Shown piece after piece: positions 1-7,369 of a stretch of DNA of 28,187 nucleotides. Source of the stretch: Actinomycetota bacterium (GTDB taxonomy: Bacteria; Actinomycetota; Thermoleophilia; Gaiellales; Gaiellaceae); assembly GCA_013812265.1 (NCBI GenBank), contig JACCTQ010000335.1, positions 1-28,187 on the forward strand. The letters are read 5' to 3'. Below the pieces are notes generated by a model, which did no database searches, was not told the DNA's origin, and saw nothing but the letters and a program-made list of their open reading frames with translations. The first letter of the stretch is position 1, and every line of letters starts with the position of its first letter. The translations under genes and the position numbers were made by a program.

Positions 1-127
1 GGGGATCGTGCCGAACGTCGTTTTCCCGACGGCGATCGATGCTCGTGCAGACGGGAGCGCGGACGTCTACTACGGAATGGCGGACTCGCGGATCGGAGCG
101 GCGCGTCTGCGAAGAGTCGCAGAGTGA
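1..127 (+). CDS. 3' end of a GH130-type glycoside phosphorylase/hydrolase (partial)
   Basis: Only the last 41 codons lie in the window. The reading frame starts at base 2 and ends with TGA at 125-127. The tail carries a PNVVFPTAID stretch followed by DVYYGMADSRIGAARL, which resembles the C-terminal end of GH130 enzymes (beta-mannoside phosphorylases and related PH1107-type proteins), where the last blade of the five-bladed propeller closes the ring. Family members phosphorolyse or hydrolyse beta-mannosides or similar oligosaccharides in the cytoplasm. The gene converges on the sugar ABC importer operon to its right, which fits a glycan utilisation locus. The catalytic region lies outside the window, so substrate and exact subfamily cannot be judged. 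Confidence 0.7.
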   Translation, partial: GIVPNVVFPTAIDARADGSADVYYGMADSRIGAARLRRVAE

Positions 128-134
128 ACTGGCG

Positions 135-368
135 ATGGGCCCGCTCGCCGCGACCATCCTCGCCACCGCCGTCCTTGTCGTTCTCATATACGTCGGGGGT
201 CGGCTGCTGTACCGGACTGTGGCGCCGAACTACGACAGCCTCGTCCGAAGCCCGTTCCTAACGCGCTTCCTCCGCTGGACGAACGGCGGATCGCCGCTCA
301 GCCTCCGCCGTGCACAACTTGCTCCGTCTCCGCGTCGAAGAGATGGAGCTTGTCACGCGGCACGGTGA
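135..368 (+). CDS. possible small single-helix membrane protein (doubtful)
   Basis: An ATG at 135, seven bases after the GH130 stop, opens a 77-codon frame. Residues 3-24 are strongly hydrophobic (ATILATAVLVVLIYVGG) and would form one transmembrane helix, followed by a basic and polar tail. The last 71 bases overlap the 3' end of the ABC ATPase gene on the other strand, and that part is low-complexity and arginine-rich, as expected of an antisense shadow. I recognise no family. It could be a real microprotein co-translated with the GH130 gene, or a chance frame in GC-rich DNA. The hydrophobic N-terminus lies outside the antisense region, which is the only reason it is listed. Confidence 0.25.
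   Translation: MGPLAATILATAVLVVLIYVGGRLLYRTVAPNYDSLVRSPFLTRFLRWTNGGSPLSLRRAQLAPSPRRRDGACHAAR
283..311. terminator. possible hairpin at the end of the ABC importer operon
   Basis: A perfect 8-bp inverted repeat (ACGGCGGA at 283-290, TCCGCCGT at 304-311) surrounds the stop codon of the ATPase gene. A smaller CGGCG/CGCCG hairpin nests at its left side. There is no clear T-run on either strand, so intrinsic termination is uncertain. The position between two convergent genes is suitable for a bidirectional terminator. Confidence 0.25.
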
Positions 369-1320
369 ACGTGGCGTCATCCCCCATCGAGAGGCGACAC
401 TCCACAGGCAGCAAAGCGACGAGGGGGGTCTCGCCCTTGACAAGGTGAGCGAGCTGGTCGTTTCCGAGGTACTCGACCACCTCGACCTTGGCGTCGAAGC
501 GCAGGCCATCAGGGGAGCCGTCGCCGAGCGTCATATGCTCGGGGCGGAAGCCTGCGATCAGGTTCGAGCCGCCGCCGTCGACGAGAGGAGCAGGCACCAG
601 ATTCATCGCCGGCGATCCGATGAAACCGGCGACGAAGACGTTGCGCGGGTGCGTGTAGAGCTCCTCCGGTGTCCCAAGCTGCTGGAGCAGCCCGAAGCGC
701 ATGACGGCAATCCGGTCGCCCATCGTCATCGCCTCCACCTGGTCGTGCGTGACGTAGATCGTCGTCGTTCCCAACCGCTGCTGTAGTTTCAGAATCTCGG
801 CACGCGTCTGGACGCGGAGCTTTGCGTCCAGGTTCGAGAGCGGCTCATCCATCAAGAACGCCTTCGGCTCCCGGACGATCGCCCGACCGAGCGCCACCCG
901 CTGCCGCTGACCACCGGAGAGCTGTTTCGGTTTCCGCTTGATCAGTTCACCCATGTCGAGAATCTCGGCCGCCTTGCGAACCCGTGCGTCGATCTCCTGC
1001 TTGGGAACCTTCAGGTTTCGCAGCCCGAAGGCGAGATTGTTGTACACCGTCATGTGGGGGTACAGGGCGTAGGACTGGAACACCATGGCGACGTCGCGGT
1101 CCTGGGGCGCGACGTTGTTGACGACGCGGTCGCCGATCATGATGCGGCCCTCGGTCGTCCGCTCCAGGCCGGCGAGCATGCGCAGCGCCGTGCTCTTGCC
1201 GCAGCCCGACGGCCCCACGAGCACTATGAACTCGCCGTCGCCGATCTCGAGATCGAGATCCTTGACCGCCGCCGTCCCGTCGAACAGCTTGCTGACTTTC
1301 TCGTACGTCACAGGTGCCAT
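298..1320 (-). CDS. carbohydrate ABC importer ATP-binding protein (MalK/UgpC type)
   Basis: This is a 340-residue ATPase that would power the importer encoded just upstream, working as a cytoplasmic dimer under the two permeases. All ABC motifs are intact: Walker A GPSGCGKST at 36-44, Q-loop Gln82, signature LSGGQ at 134-138, Walker B AFLMDEP at 154-160, D-loop at about 161-166, and the H-loop His192. Residues from about 240 to the end match the extra OB-fold/TOBE region of MalK/UgpC ATPases, which contacts permeases and can bind regulators. The length is slightly below the usual 360-370. It is the last gene of the operon, with its ATG one base after the preceding stop codon, so translation is probably coupled. 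In monoderm sugar systems one such ATPase often serves several importers. Confidence 0.95.
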   Translation of the reverse strand: MAPVTYEKVSKLFDGTAAVKDLDLEIGDGEFIVLVGPSGCGKSTALRMLAGLERTTEGRIMIGDRVVNNVAPQDRDVAMVFQSYALYPHMTVYNNLAFGLRNLKVPKQEIDARVRKAAEILDMGELIKRKPKQLSGGQRQRVALGRAIVREPKAFLMDEPLSNLDAKLRVQTRAEILKLQQRLGTTTIYVTHDQVEAMTMGDRIAVMRFGLLQQLGTPEELYTHPRNVFVAGFIGSPAMNLVPAPLVDGGGSNLIAGFRPEHMTLGDGSPDGLRFDAKVEVVEYLGNDQLAHLVKGETPLVALLPVECRLSMGDDATFTVPRDKLHLFDAETEQVVHGGG

Positions 1321-1321
1321 C

Positions 1322-1966
1322 TCATGCCTCCCGAATCGGGCTGGACGGCAGCGCGAAGTGCGCGGCCGCGAGAAAGGAATATGCGATCGTCAGGGTCAGA
1401 AAAGGCAAGATCGCCGCGGCGAAACCGAGCGTGTTGACGAGCAGCAGCGCCAGCCCGAAACCCACCGATGCCAGAGGACGGCGGAGCACGGCGAAGAATG
1501 CCGTGCGCAGGACGGCCGTCAAGGGGCGCTCGCGCTCGTGTATCGCCAGCGGCCAGAGGTGCAGCTGGAAGATGTAGAAGCCGAGCAGCAAGTACAGCAC
1601 CGCCGCGCCGAGTGGCCAGGCGACGGCCCCCGCACGGCCGTAGAAGGTGACCGCTACCAGGCCCACCACTGCAACGGCGCCGGCCAAGAGCGCGAGCGCG
1701 AAACCGCGGCGCCAGTGCAGACGCAGGCCGATCGCGGCGTCACGGAGGGCCAGATCGTCCGTTTGCGCGAGCGTCACCGCGCAGTGCATGAGGGCGGCCG
1801 CGAGCGGGCCGAGCAGCAACACGAGCACGACGGCGAGCGGCGCGAACAGCGCGACGACGAGCACCGCGATGAGCACGACCGAGAGCGCCGTGTTCAGGAT
1901 CAGCAGGCGCCACGAATGGTGGTAGAAGTCGGCGAGCGAGAGGCGAAGCGCACGACCCACGCTCAT
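1322..1966 (-). CDS. six-helix membrane protein resembling DUF624/YesL, in the sugar ABC operon
   Basis: This is a 214-residue polytopic membrane protein. Hydrophobic segments lie at about 21-42, 44-66, 88-108, 114-136, 166-186 and 187-205. It opens with a short amphipathic segment and HSWRLLILN, and the layout resembles DUF624/YesL proteins, which in Bacillus sit beside sugar ABC permeases. That assignment is from overall pattern only. The ATG at 1966 overlaps the stop of the MalG-type permease by four bases (ATGA), which favours this start over a longer upstream frame that would run deep into the permease gene. It sits between permease and ATPase, so it is probably expressed in step with the transporter. 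Its role is unknown: an accessory factor, a regulator of uptake, or a separate small transporter. Confidence 0.8.
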   Translation of the reverse strand: MSVGRALRLSLADFYHHSWRLLILNTALSVVLIAVLVVALFAPLAVVLVLLLGPLAAALMHCAVTLAQTDDLALRDAAIGLRLHWRRGFALALLAGAVAVVGLVAVTFYGRAGAVAWPLGAAVLYLLLGFYIFQLHLWPLAIHERERPLTAVLRTAFFAVLRRPLASVGFGLALLLVNTLGFAAAILPFLTLTIAYSFLAAAHFALPSSPIREA

Positions 1967-2910
1967 CCCTTGACGCCCGCCGACGTGATACCGGCGATGA
2001 AGTAGCGCTGGAAGAAGACGTAGAGCGCGAAGATGGGGAGGATCGCCAGGATGCTCGCAGACATGAGCTCGGGCCATTGCGTCGAGTACTGCGACCGGAA
2101 CTGGTTGATCCCGAGGGGCAGCGTGTACTTCGTCTCGTCGCCGAGAAAGATCACGAGCGGCCAGAAGAAGTCGTTCCACGTTCCCTGGAAGGTGAGAATG
2201 GTGATCGCCGCCAGCGCCGGGCCGGCGAGCGGGAGCATGACGCGCAGGTAGGTCTTGAAGTAGCCGGCGCCGTCCAGCTTTGCGGCTTCCTCGTAGTCCT
2301 TCGGGATGGTCAGGAAGTACTGCCGCATCAGAAACAGGTTCGTGGCCCCGACGAGGTTGATCAGGATGTACCCCTGGTAGGAGCCGAGAAGGTTCCAGTG
2401 AGTGACCGGGAACTCGGACAGCATCTGGAAGACCGGGACGAGACGAAGCTCGTGCGGGATCATCAGCGTCCCGAGGACGAGGAAGAAGAGCACCTCACGA
2501 CCGGGGAAGCGGAGCCGCGCGAACGCGTAGCCGCCGAGCGATGCCAGGAAGAGGTTGAAGCCTGTGACCACGGAGGCGAGAAAGACGCTGTTGAGGAAAT
2601 AGCGGCCGAAGTTGAACGTGGTGATCGCCTCGCGGTACGCGCGAAACGACGGATCGGCGGGAAGCAGATCGAAGCCCGCGGCCTCGGGAAGCGTCTTGAG
2701 GGACGTCGAGATGCTCCAGAAGAAGGGGACGAAGAACAGCAGCGACACGGCGGCGAGCACGACGTACGTGATCGTCCTGCGAATCTTGTCGGCGCCCTCG
2801 CGCCCGGGGATCCCCTCCGTGACCGGCCCTGGCCCCGGAGGCACCTCTCCTTTCTTGGCGAGCTCCTCGGCCGCAATGACGGGCGGGATGGGCGGAAGCT
2901 CCGATGCCAC
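1963..2910 (-). CDS. carbohydrate ABC permease, MalG type
   Basis: This is a 315-residue inner-membrane permease, one half of the translocation pore. After a roughly 45-residue polar and proline-rich N-terminal tail, about six transmembrane helices follow. The cytoplasmic EAA loop is seen as EEAAKLDGAGYFKTYLRVMLP at about 208-228 and docks into the ATPase. The start is GTG at 2910, which shares one base with the TAG stop of the preceding permease (TAGTG). A GGATGGAGG ribosome binding site lies about seven bases before it. The N-terminal tail is longer than usual for MalG-type proteins. It pairs with the MalF-type gene immediately upstream. Confidence 0.95.
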   Translation of the reverse strand: MASELPPIPPVIAAEELAKKGEVPPGPGPVTEGIPGREGADKIRRTITYVVLAAVSLLFFVPFFWSISTSLKTLPEAAGFDLLPADPSFRAYREAITTFNFGRYFLNSVFLASVVTGFNLFLASLGGYAFARLRFPGREVLFFLVLGTLMIPHELRLVPVFQMLSEFPVTHWNLLGSYQGYILINLVGATNLFLMRQYFLTIPKDYEEAAKLDGAGYFKTYLRVMLPLAGPALAAITILTFQGTWNDFFWPLVIFLGDETKYTLPLGINQFRSQYSTQWPELMSASILAILPIFALYVFFQRYFIAGITSAGVKG

Positions 2911-3806
2911 TATGCAGCCTCCATCCGTCCGAAAACGAGGCGCTGAACGACCGTCAGCGTGAAGATAAGCGCGAAGAGGATGACCCCGACAGCGGCCGCG
3001 TACCCGAAGCGAACGTCATTGATTGCCTGGTTGTAGAGATAGAGCACGACGGTCATGGTCGAGTAGTTCGGGCCGCCGCCCCCGCCCGAGACGATGAAGG
3101 CCTGGTCGAAGACCTGCAGCGATCCGATCACGGACACCACGCCGACGAAGAAGTGTCCCGGCTTGAGCAGGGGGAATGTGATCCTCCAGAAGGTTCGCCA
3201 CGATTTCGCGCCGTCGATCGCGGCCGCCTCGTACACATCGGTTGGTATGGCCTGGAGCGCCGCGAGATAGAAGAGCATCATCGTCCCGGACGTCGTCCAG
3301 ATGTTGAGTCCCATGATCGACTCGAGGGCGGTGCCGGATTCGGCGAACCACGCCTTGTCCGTTCCGATGAGAGCGTTCAAAAGGCCATCGGACGCAAGGA
3401 TGTACAGGGCGACGGCGGTGATCGCCGCCGAAGAGGCGAGCGACGGGAAGTAGAACGCCGCGCGGAAGAACGTCCGGCCGCGAAGCGCCTGGTTCACGAC
3501 CACCGCCAGGGTCAGCCCAAGCGCCATCTGGCACGGTACGACCACAGCGGTGTAGCGAAGCGTGTTCTTGAGCGCCTTGTGGAAGAGCTCATCGTCCGCC
3601 AGGTCTCGATAGTTCTCGAGCCCCAAAGTCTCGATCTTTCCCAGCGGACCCCAGTCGAAGTAGCTGATGTAGAAGGCGTAGCCGAGCGGGTAGAAGAAGA
3701 AGATCAGGAAGCTCGCGAGCGGTAGGAAGACGAACGCATAGCCGACGAGTGCCTCTCGGACCCGCTCCGAGCCGATGCTTCGCTCTGTTCTCGCTTCAGT
3801 CGCCAC
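2910..3806 (-). CDS. carbohydrate ABC permease, MalF/UgpA type
   Basis: This is a 298-residue permease with six predicted helices, the first at about 22-46. The EAA loop is EAAAIDGAKSWRTFWRITFP at about 190-209. It forms a heterodimer with the MalG-type protein and receives sugar from the binding protein. Translation is taken to start at GTG 3806; no strong ribosome binding site lies directly before it. A hairpin at 3823-3857 lies in the 77-bp gap from the binding protein gene and probably lowers expression of this and the following genes relative to the binding protein. Length is typical for short MalF/UgpA-type subunits. Confidence 0.95.
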   Translation of the reverse strand: MATEARTERSIGSERVREALVGYAFVFLPLASFLIFFFYPLGYAFYISYFDWGPLGKIETLGLENYRDLADDELFHKALKNTLRYTAVVVPCQMALGLTLAVVVNQALRGRTFFRAAFYFPSLASSAAITAVALYILASDGLLNALIGTDKAWFAESGTALESIMGLNIWTTSGTMMLFYLAALQAIPTDVYEAAAIDGAKSWRTFWRITFPLLKPGHFFVGVVSVIGSLQVFDQAFIVSGGGGGPNYSTMTVVLYLYNQAINDVRFGYAAAVGVILFALIFTLTVVQRLVFGRMEAA

Positions 3807-3822
3807 GGATTCTCGAAGGAAA

Positions 3823-3857
3823 GCCCTCCCCCCGCGCGGCAGGCGCGAAGGGAGGGC
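3823..3857 (-). terminator. hairpin between binding protein and permease genes (attenuator/mRNA stabiliser)
   Basis: A perfect 8-bp inverted repeat, GCCCTCCC at 3823-3830 and GGGAGGGC at 3850-3857, encloses a loop with its own GCGC/GCGC pairing. On the transcribed (minus) strand it is followed by TTTCCTT, a weak T-tract. It lies between the first gene of the operon and the permeases, where many sugar importers carry a partial terminator or 3'-protecting structure that gives excess binding protein. Confidence 0.6.
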
Positions 3858-3883
3858 AGCTTACTCCTTCTCGGATCGCGTTT

Positions 3884-5140
3884 CTAGTCCAGCGCGTCCT
3901 TTGCTTCGTCGTTGATCTTCTTCAGCATCGCGGGGATCGTCTGCTTCCCCTCGAACACTGCTCCGAGCTCGTTGTTAGCGACGGTCCACACCTTGTCGAA
4001 GCCCGACGGCCACGACCATGCGCGCGCCGAGGCGGCGGCGTTGAGTAGCGGCGTCCGGCTCGGACCCGGAGGCTTGACCTTGACGTCGCTGCGCGCCGGC
4101 AAGACGAGACCCTTGCTCGACCACAGCTTCATGCCCGTTCGACCGGTGAGGTACTTGATCAGCTCCCAGCCGGCCTCCTTGTTCTTCGAGTGCGTGCCCA
4201 TCGAGTAGGCCGCCGTGAAGGCGAGCGTTCCCGCCTGCTTGCCCTTCACCATCGGGAAGAACTTCCACTTGATCTTCGGGAAGTTCTCCGGGAGGTACGG
4301 ATAGACCCAACCCCCCTCGAACGCGATCGCAGCCTTCTCCTTGCCGAGGGCCTCACCACACCAGCCAGCCCCGAGCTTCGCGGGGCTATTCCCCAGACCG
4401 CTCTTCTGGAGGCCGACGTAGAACTCGACGGCCTGCCTGACCTTGGGCGAGGTGAACGTGGGCGTCTTGCCCTGAAGCACGGATCCGCCGTTCTGGTAGA
4501 CGAATGCCATCATCCGCTGCCACTCTGCCGCGAGGCACAGCGGCCGACCGTCAGGGACGACCGAGCGGAGCTTCTGGGCGACCGACTTGAGCTGAGCCCA
4601 CGTCGTCGGCGGCTTCGCCTTCGCCTTCGCGAGCATCGCCGTGTTGATTTGCAGCACTAGCGGGTTCCAGTCCTTCGGGAAGCCGTAGGTCTTACCGTTG
4701 GCCCTGAACGCGGTCATCAGCTTGGGATAGAACGGAGCGACCGCGAACTTGCTCTTCTTGACGTATGAGTCAAGCGGGAGGATCAAACCCTGCTTGATCC
4801 ACGTCGGCGCTTTCTCCGAGTTGAGGTAGAAGACGTCCGGCGGCCTGCGCGCCGAGAACTTCGCGAGCATGGCCTGGTCATAGTTCGGGATCGCGTCATA
4901 CGTCACCTTGATTCTCGGGTGACTGCGCTCGAAGGCGCTGATGACCTGCTTCAGCAGCTTCTCTTCGGTGGCTCCGACGGACCACCCTGACAGCGTGACC
5001 GTCCCCGATGGGGCCTTCGCGGCCACCGGGCCTTGGCCTTTGGTGCGCTTACCTGCGCTGACGCCGGCGCCAATGGAGACAGCCAGCATGAGGACGACTA
5101 CCAGCGCGGCGAGCTTGAGAGAAACATTGCCTCGTTTCAC
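3884..5140 (-). CDS. extracellular carbohydrate-binding protein of the ABC importer (SBP family 1)
   Basis: This 418-residue solute-binding protein captures the sugar outside the membrane and delivers it to the permeases. Residues 1-29 form a Sec signal peptide: basic start, hydrophobic core at about 8-24, and a likely cleavage after VSA at 27-29. There is no lipobox cysteine, so it is not an evident lipoprotein. The mature part shows features of family 1 binding proteins: an opening strand GTVTLSGWSVG, AFERSHPRIKVTYDAIP, DVFYLNSE, and AAYSMGTHSKNKEAGWELIKYLTG near the C-terminal third. The GTG start at 5140 is set by the GGAGGGAGGAAGAGA purine tract just before it. The substrate cannot be read from sequence; the nearby GH130 tail suggests an oligosaccharide. 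Confidence 0.93.
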   Translation of the reverse strand: MKRGNVSLKLAALVVVLMLAVSIGAGVSAGKRTKGQGPVAAKAPSGTVTLSGWSVGATEEKLLKQVISAFERSHPRIKVTYDAIPNYDQAMLAKFSARRPPDVFYLNSEKAPTWIKQGLILPLDSYVKKSKFAVAPFYPKLMTAFRANGKTYGFPKDWNPLVLQINTAMLAKAKAKPPTTWAQLKSVAQKLRSVVPDGRPLCLAAEWQRMMAFVYQNGGSVLQGKTPTFTSPKVRQAVEFYVGLQKSGLGNSPAKLGAGWCGEALGKEKAAIAFEGGWVYPYLPENFPKIKWKFFPMVKGKQAGTLAFTAAYSMGTHSKNKEAGWELIKYLTGRTGMKLWSSKGLVLPARSDVKVKPPGPSRTPLLNAAASARAWSWPSGFDKVWTVANNELGAVFEGKQTIPAMLKKINDEAKDALD

Positions 5141-5162
5141 TCTCTTCCTCCCTCCTACCGAC

Positions 5163-5178
5163 CTTGATGATCAGCAAG
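5163..5178. promoter_or_regulatory. operator-like palindrome in the leader of the sugar ABC operon
   Basis: CTTGATGATCAGCAAG is a 16-bp palindrome with only one mismatched pair (positions 5 and 12), centred on TGATCA. It lies between the predicted -10 box (5194-5199) and the start codon at 5140, where a repressor would block transcription. The size fits a dimeric sugar-responsive repressor of LacI or GntR type, but the regulator is not in the window and the site is a prediction. Confidence 0.35.
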
Positions 5179-5193
5179 TTATGTGCGTACTGC

Positions 5194-5221
5194 ATCGTAC
5201 CCGCGGCGCGAGGAGACTCAA
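5194..5221 (-). promoter_or_regulatory. predicted promoter of the sugar ABC operon
   Basis: On the minus strand a -35 box TTGAGT (5221-5216) and a -10 box TACGAT (5199-5194) are separated by 16 bp. Each matches four of six bases of the housekeeping consensus. Transcription would start near 5187 and give a leader of about 47 bases before the binding protein gene. The region lies in the 116-bp gap after the GST gene. Confidence 0.45.
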
Positions 5222-5256
5222 ACAGGGTCGGTGTGCTCTGGAACGCCCCGGGCAGG

Positions 5257-5871
5257 CTACGCGCGCGCATGCTGGTCGACTCGGCGGACCCACGCCTCGA
5301 GCCGCGGATATCGATCATCGAACCGCAGGTGCTGCATGAGGATCCGGTGGAACGGCTCGTCGTCCTCCTCGCGCCAGAGGAGCCCGTACTTCAGAAACGG
5401 GAAGGAGGCGCAGTCCGCCACGGTGAAGTCACCGAGAAGGTAGTCGCGGCGGCAGAGCATCGCCTCGAAGAGATCTCTGGAACCGGCGAGCTCCTCGGCG
5501 AGCGCGCCGGCGAGCGCTTCGTCGGGCCGCTCCTTCGCGAGCTCGTCCGTGAGCCTGTTCGGAGGACGCTTCCAGACGCGGTTGAACCAGTCGACGAAGA
5601 TGCGTGCTTCGGCGCGCCGCGCCGGGGCGAGCGGATACAGAGGCGGGTCGGGGTGCCGTTTCTCCAGGTACTCGAGGATGGCCGTGGAGTCAGCCACCAC
5701 CTGGCCGTCGACCTCCAGGACCGGCACGAGCTCCTGGCCGCTCGCCTCCCGCACCGGAGTCCGGTCATTCGGGTCGACATCGACCCAGTCCACGTCGATA
5801 CCCTTGTGCCCTAGCGCGAGCGCAACCCGTTCCACGTTCGTCGAGAACGGGATGCGGAAGGCACGGATCAT
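5257..5871 (-). CDS. glutathione S-transferase-fold protein coupled to the gcv operon
   Basis: This 204-residue cytoplasmic protein has an N-terminal thioredoxin-like domain (about 1-75) and an all-helical C-terminal domain. In the first, S10-T11-N12 occupies the place of the catalytic serine in the SxNxxRV motif, Pro50 in LVPVLE is the cis-proline, and D61-S62 in ADSTAIL matches the thiol gamma-glutamyl binding site. The helical domain contains GDFTVADCASFPFL, the usual N-capping motif. The ATG at 5871 overlaps the gcvPB stop by four bases, so it is translated with the glycine cleavage genes. Most actinobacteria make mycothiol rather than glutathione, so the thiol used, if any, is open. The fold assignment is firm and the reaction is unknown. 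Confidence 0.88.
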   Translation of the reverse strand: MIRAFRIPFSTNVERVALALGHKGIDVDWVDVDPNDRTPVREASGQELVPVLEVDGQVVADSTAILEYLEKRHPDPPLYPLAPARRAEARIFVDWFNRVWKRPPNRLTDELAKERPDEALAGALAEELAGSRDLFEAMLCRRDYLLGDFTVADCASFPFLKYGLLWREEDDEPFHRILMQHLRFDDRYPRLEAWVRRVDQHARA

Positions 5872-7361
5872 GCGCCCTTCTGAACCTCGAGCATCCTCGC
5901 CTCGCTTGGCTCCTGACTCAGGTCAGGGTGCTCCTCGAACCGGTATCTGACGACGGCGCGCTTCACCGCCTTGACCTCGTCGAGCCGGCGGACCGGGCGC
6001 TTGCGCGGCGCGTCCTTCAGCAACTCGGGCGACTCGTCCGCTTCACGCGCTATCGCGAGGAGCGCGTCCACGAACGCGTCGAGCGTCTCCTTGCTCTCCG
6101 TCTCGGTCGGCTCGATCATCAGCGCCTCCGGCACGATCAGCGGGAAGTAGATCGTCGGGGGGTGGAAGCCGTAGTCCATGAGACGCTTCGCCACGTCGAG
6201 AGCCGTGACGCCGTGCTCGCGCTTCAGCCGGCGCGCCGAGAGCACGAACTCGTGCATGCAGAGCCGGTCGAAGGGAAGCTCGTACGCGTCCTTCAGCCGG
6301 GCGAGCAGATAGTTCGCATTCAAGACGGCAACCTCGGACATGGCCTTTAGCGCGGGTCCGTAGGCGCGGATGAACGCGTAGGAGCGAACGAACACGCCGA
6401 ACGGGCCCGTGAAGGCGCGTACCTTCCCAATCGATTTGGGACGGTCGTAATCGAGCCGGAAACGTTCCCCGTCCCGCACGACCGCCGGCACCGGGAGGAA
6501 CGGCTCGAGGGTGTCACGCACGACGATGGGGCCGCCGCCGGGGCCGCCGCCGCCGTGTGGCTGCGAGAACGTCTTGTGCAGGTTGATGTGGACGATGTCG
6601 AACCCCATGTCGCCGGGCCGCGAGATGCCGCAGACCGCATTGAGGTTGGCCCCGTCGTAATAGAGCAACGCACCCGCCTCGTGGAAGATGCCGGCAACCT
6701 CCTCGATCCCCTCGTCGAACAGGCCGAGGGTCGAAGGATTCGTCAGCATCAGGCCGGCAGTGCGCTCGTCGACCTTGGCCCGCAGGTCGTCGATATCGAG
6801 GTTTCCGCGGGCGTCCGTCCCGACCTTTTGGAGCTTGTAGCCGGCCATGGTCACGCTGGCCGGATTCGTGCCGTGCGCCGTGTCCGCCGTAACGACCGTG
6901 TCGCGCTCCTCGCCGCGATCGGCGAAGTACGCCCGCATCAGCATGAGGCCGGTCAGCTCCCCCTGCGAGCCTGCGGCCGGCTGCAACGAGCACGCGTGGA
7001 GGCCACAAATCTCCGTCAGGATCTCCTGCAGGCGCCACTCGAGCTCGAGCGCGCCCTGTGCACCGTCCTCCTCCTGCAGCGGGTGGAGGTCGCGGAAGCC
7101 GGGCAGGTTGGCGACCCGCTCGTTTACGCGCGGGTTGTGCTTCATCGTGCAGGACCCGAGCGGGTAGAACCCGGTGTCGATCCCGAAGGTGCGGCTGGCC
7201 AGCTCGGTGAAATGCCGCACCAGCTCGGGCTCGGCTACTTCCGGCAGCCGCGGTGGCTGCCGGCGCCGCAGGGTCGCGGGCACCTCCGGGACGGGTAGGT
7301 CGTGGCGAGCAAAGGAGCCCGCCCGCCGACCCGGCTGCGATTTCTCGAAAATCAACTTCAT
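5868..7361 (-). CDS. gcvPB: glycine dehydrogenase (decarboxylating), subunit 2
   Basis: This 497-residue subunit of the P-protein works with GcvPA. Together they decarboxylate glycine with pyridoxal phosphate and pass the aminomethyl group to the lipoyl arm of GcvH. The PLP lysine is Lys263 in INLHKTFSQPHGGGGPGGGP, followed by the glycine-rich loop. AHGTNPA at 162-168 and DGAN at 236-239 are further cofactor-site segments, and FYPLGSCTMKHNPR at 66-78 is typical of this subunit. The ATG at 7361 lies eight bases after the gcvPA stop. No good ribosome binding site is visible there, so translation probably continues from gcvPA. Length is normal. The split into two subunits is shared with Firmicutes, Thermotogae and some deep actinobacteria. 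Confidence 0.97.
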   Translation of the reverse strand: MKLIFEKSQPGRRAGSFARHDLPVPEVPATLRRRQPPRLPEVAEPELVRHFTELASRTFGIDTGFYPLGSCTMKHNPRVNERVANLPGFRDLHPLQEEDGAQGALELEWRLQEILTEICGLHACSLQPAAGSQGELTGLMLMRAYFADRGEERDTVVTADTAHGTNPASVTMAGYKLQKVGTDARGNLDIDDLRAKVDERTAGLMLTNPSTLGLFDEGIEEVAGIFHEAGALLYYDGANLNAVCGISRPGDMGFDIVHINLHKTFSQPHGGGGPGGGPIVVRDTLEPFLPVPAVVRDGERFRLDYDRPKSIGKVRAFTGPFGVFVRSYAFIRAYGPALKAMSEVAVLNANYLLARLKDAYELPFDRLCMHEFVLSARRLKREHGVTALDVAKRLMDYGFHPPTIYFPLIVPEALMIEPTETESKETLDAFVDALLAIAREADESPELLKDAPRKRPVRRLDEVKAVKRAVVRYRFEEHPDLSQEPSEARMLEVQKGA

Positions 7362-7369
7362 CGGAGGAC

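Noticed and set aside
5157..5232. ACCGACC/GGTCGGT inverted repeat flanking the sugar operon promoter
   Set aside because: Seven bases at 62-bp spacing is easily expected by chance in this composition; the 16-bp palindrome is the better candidate.
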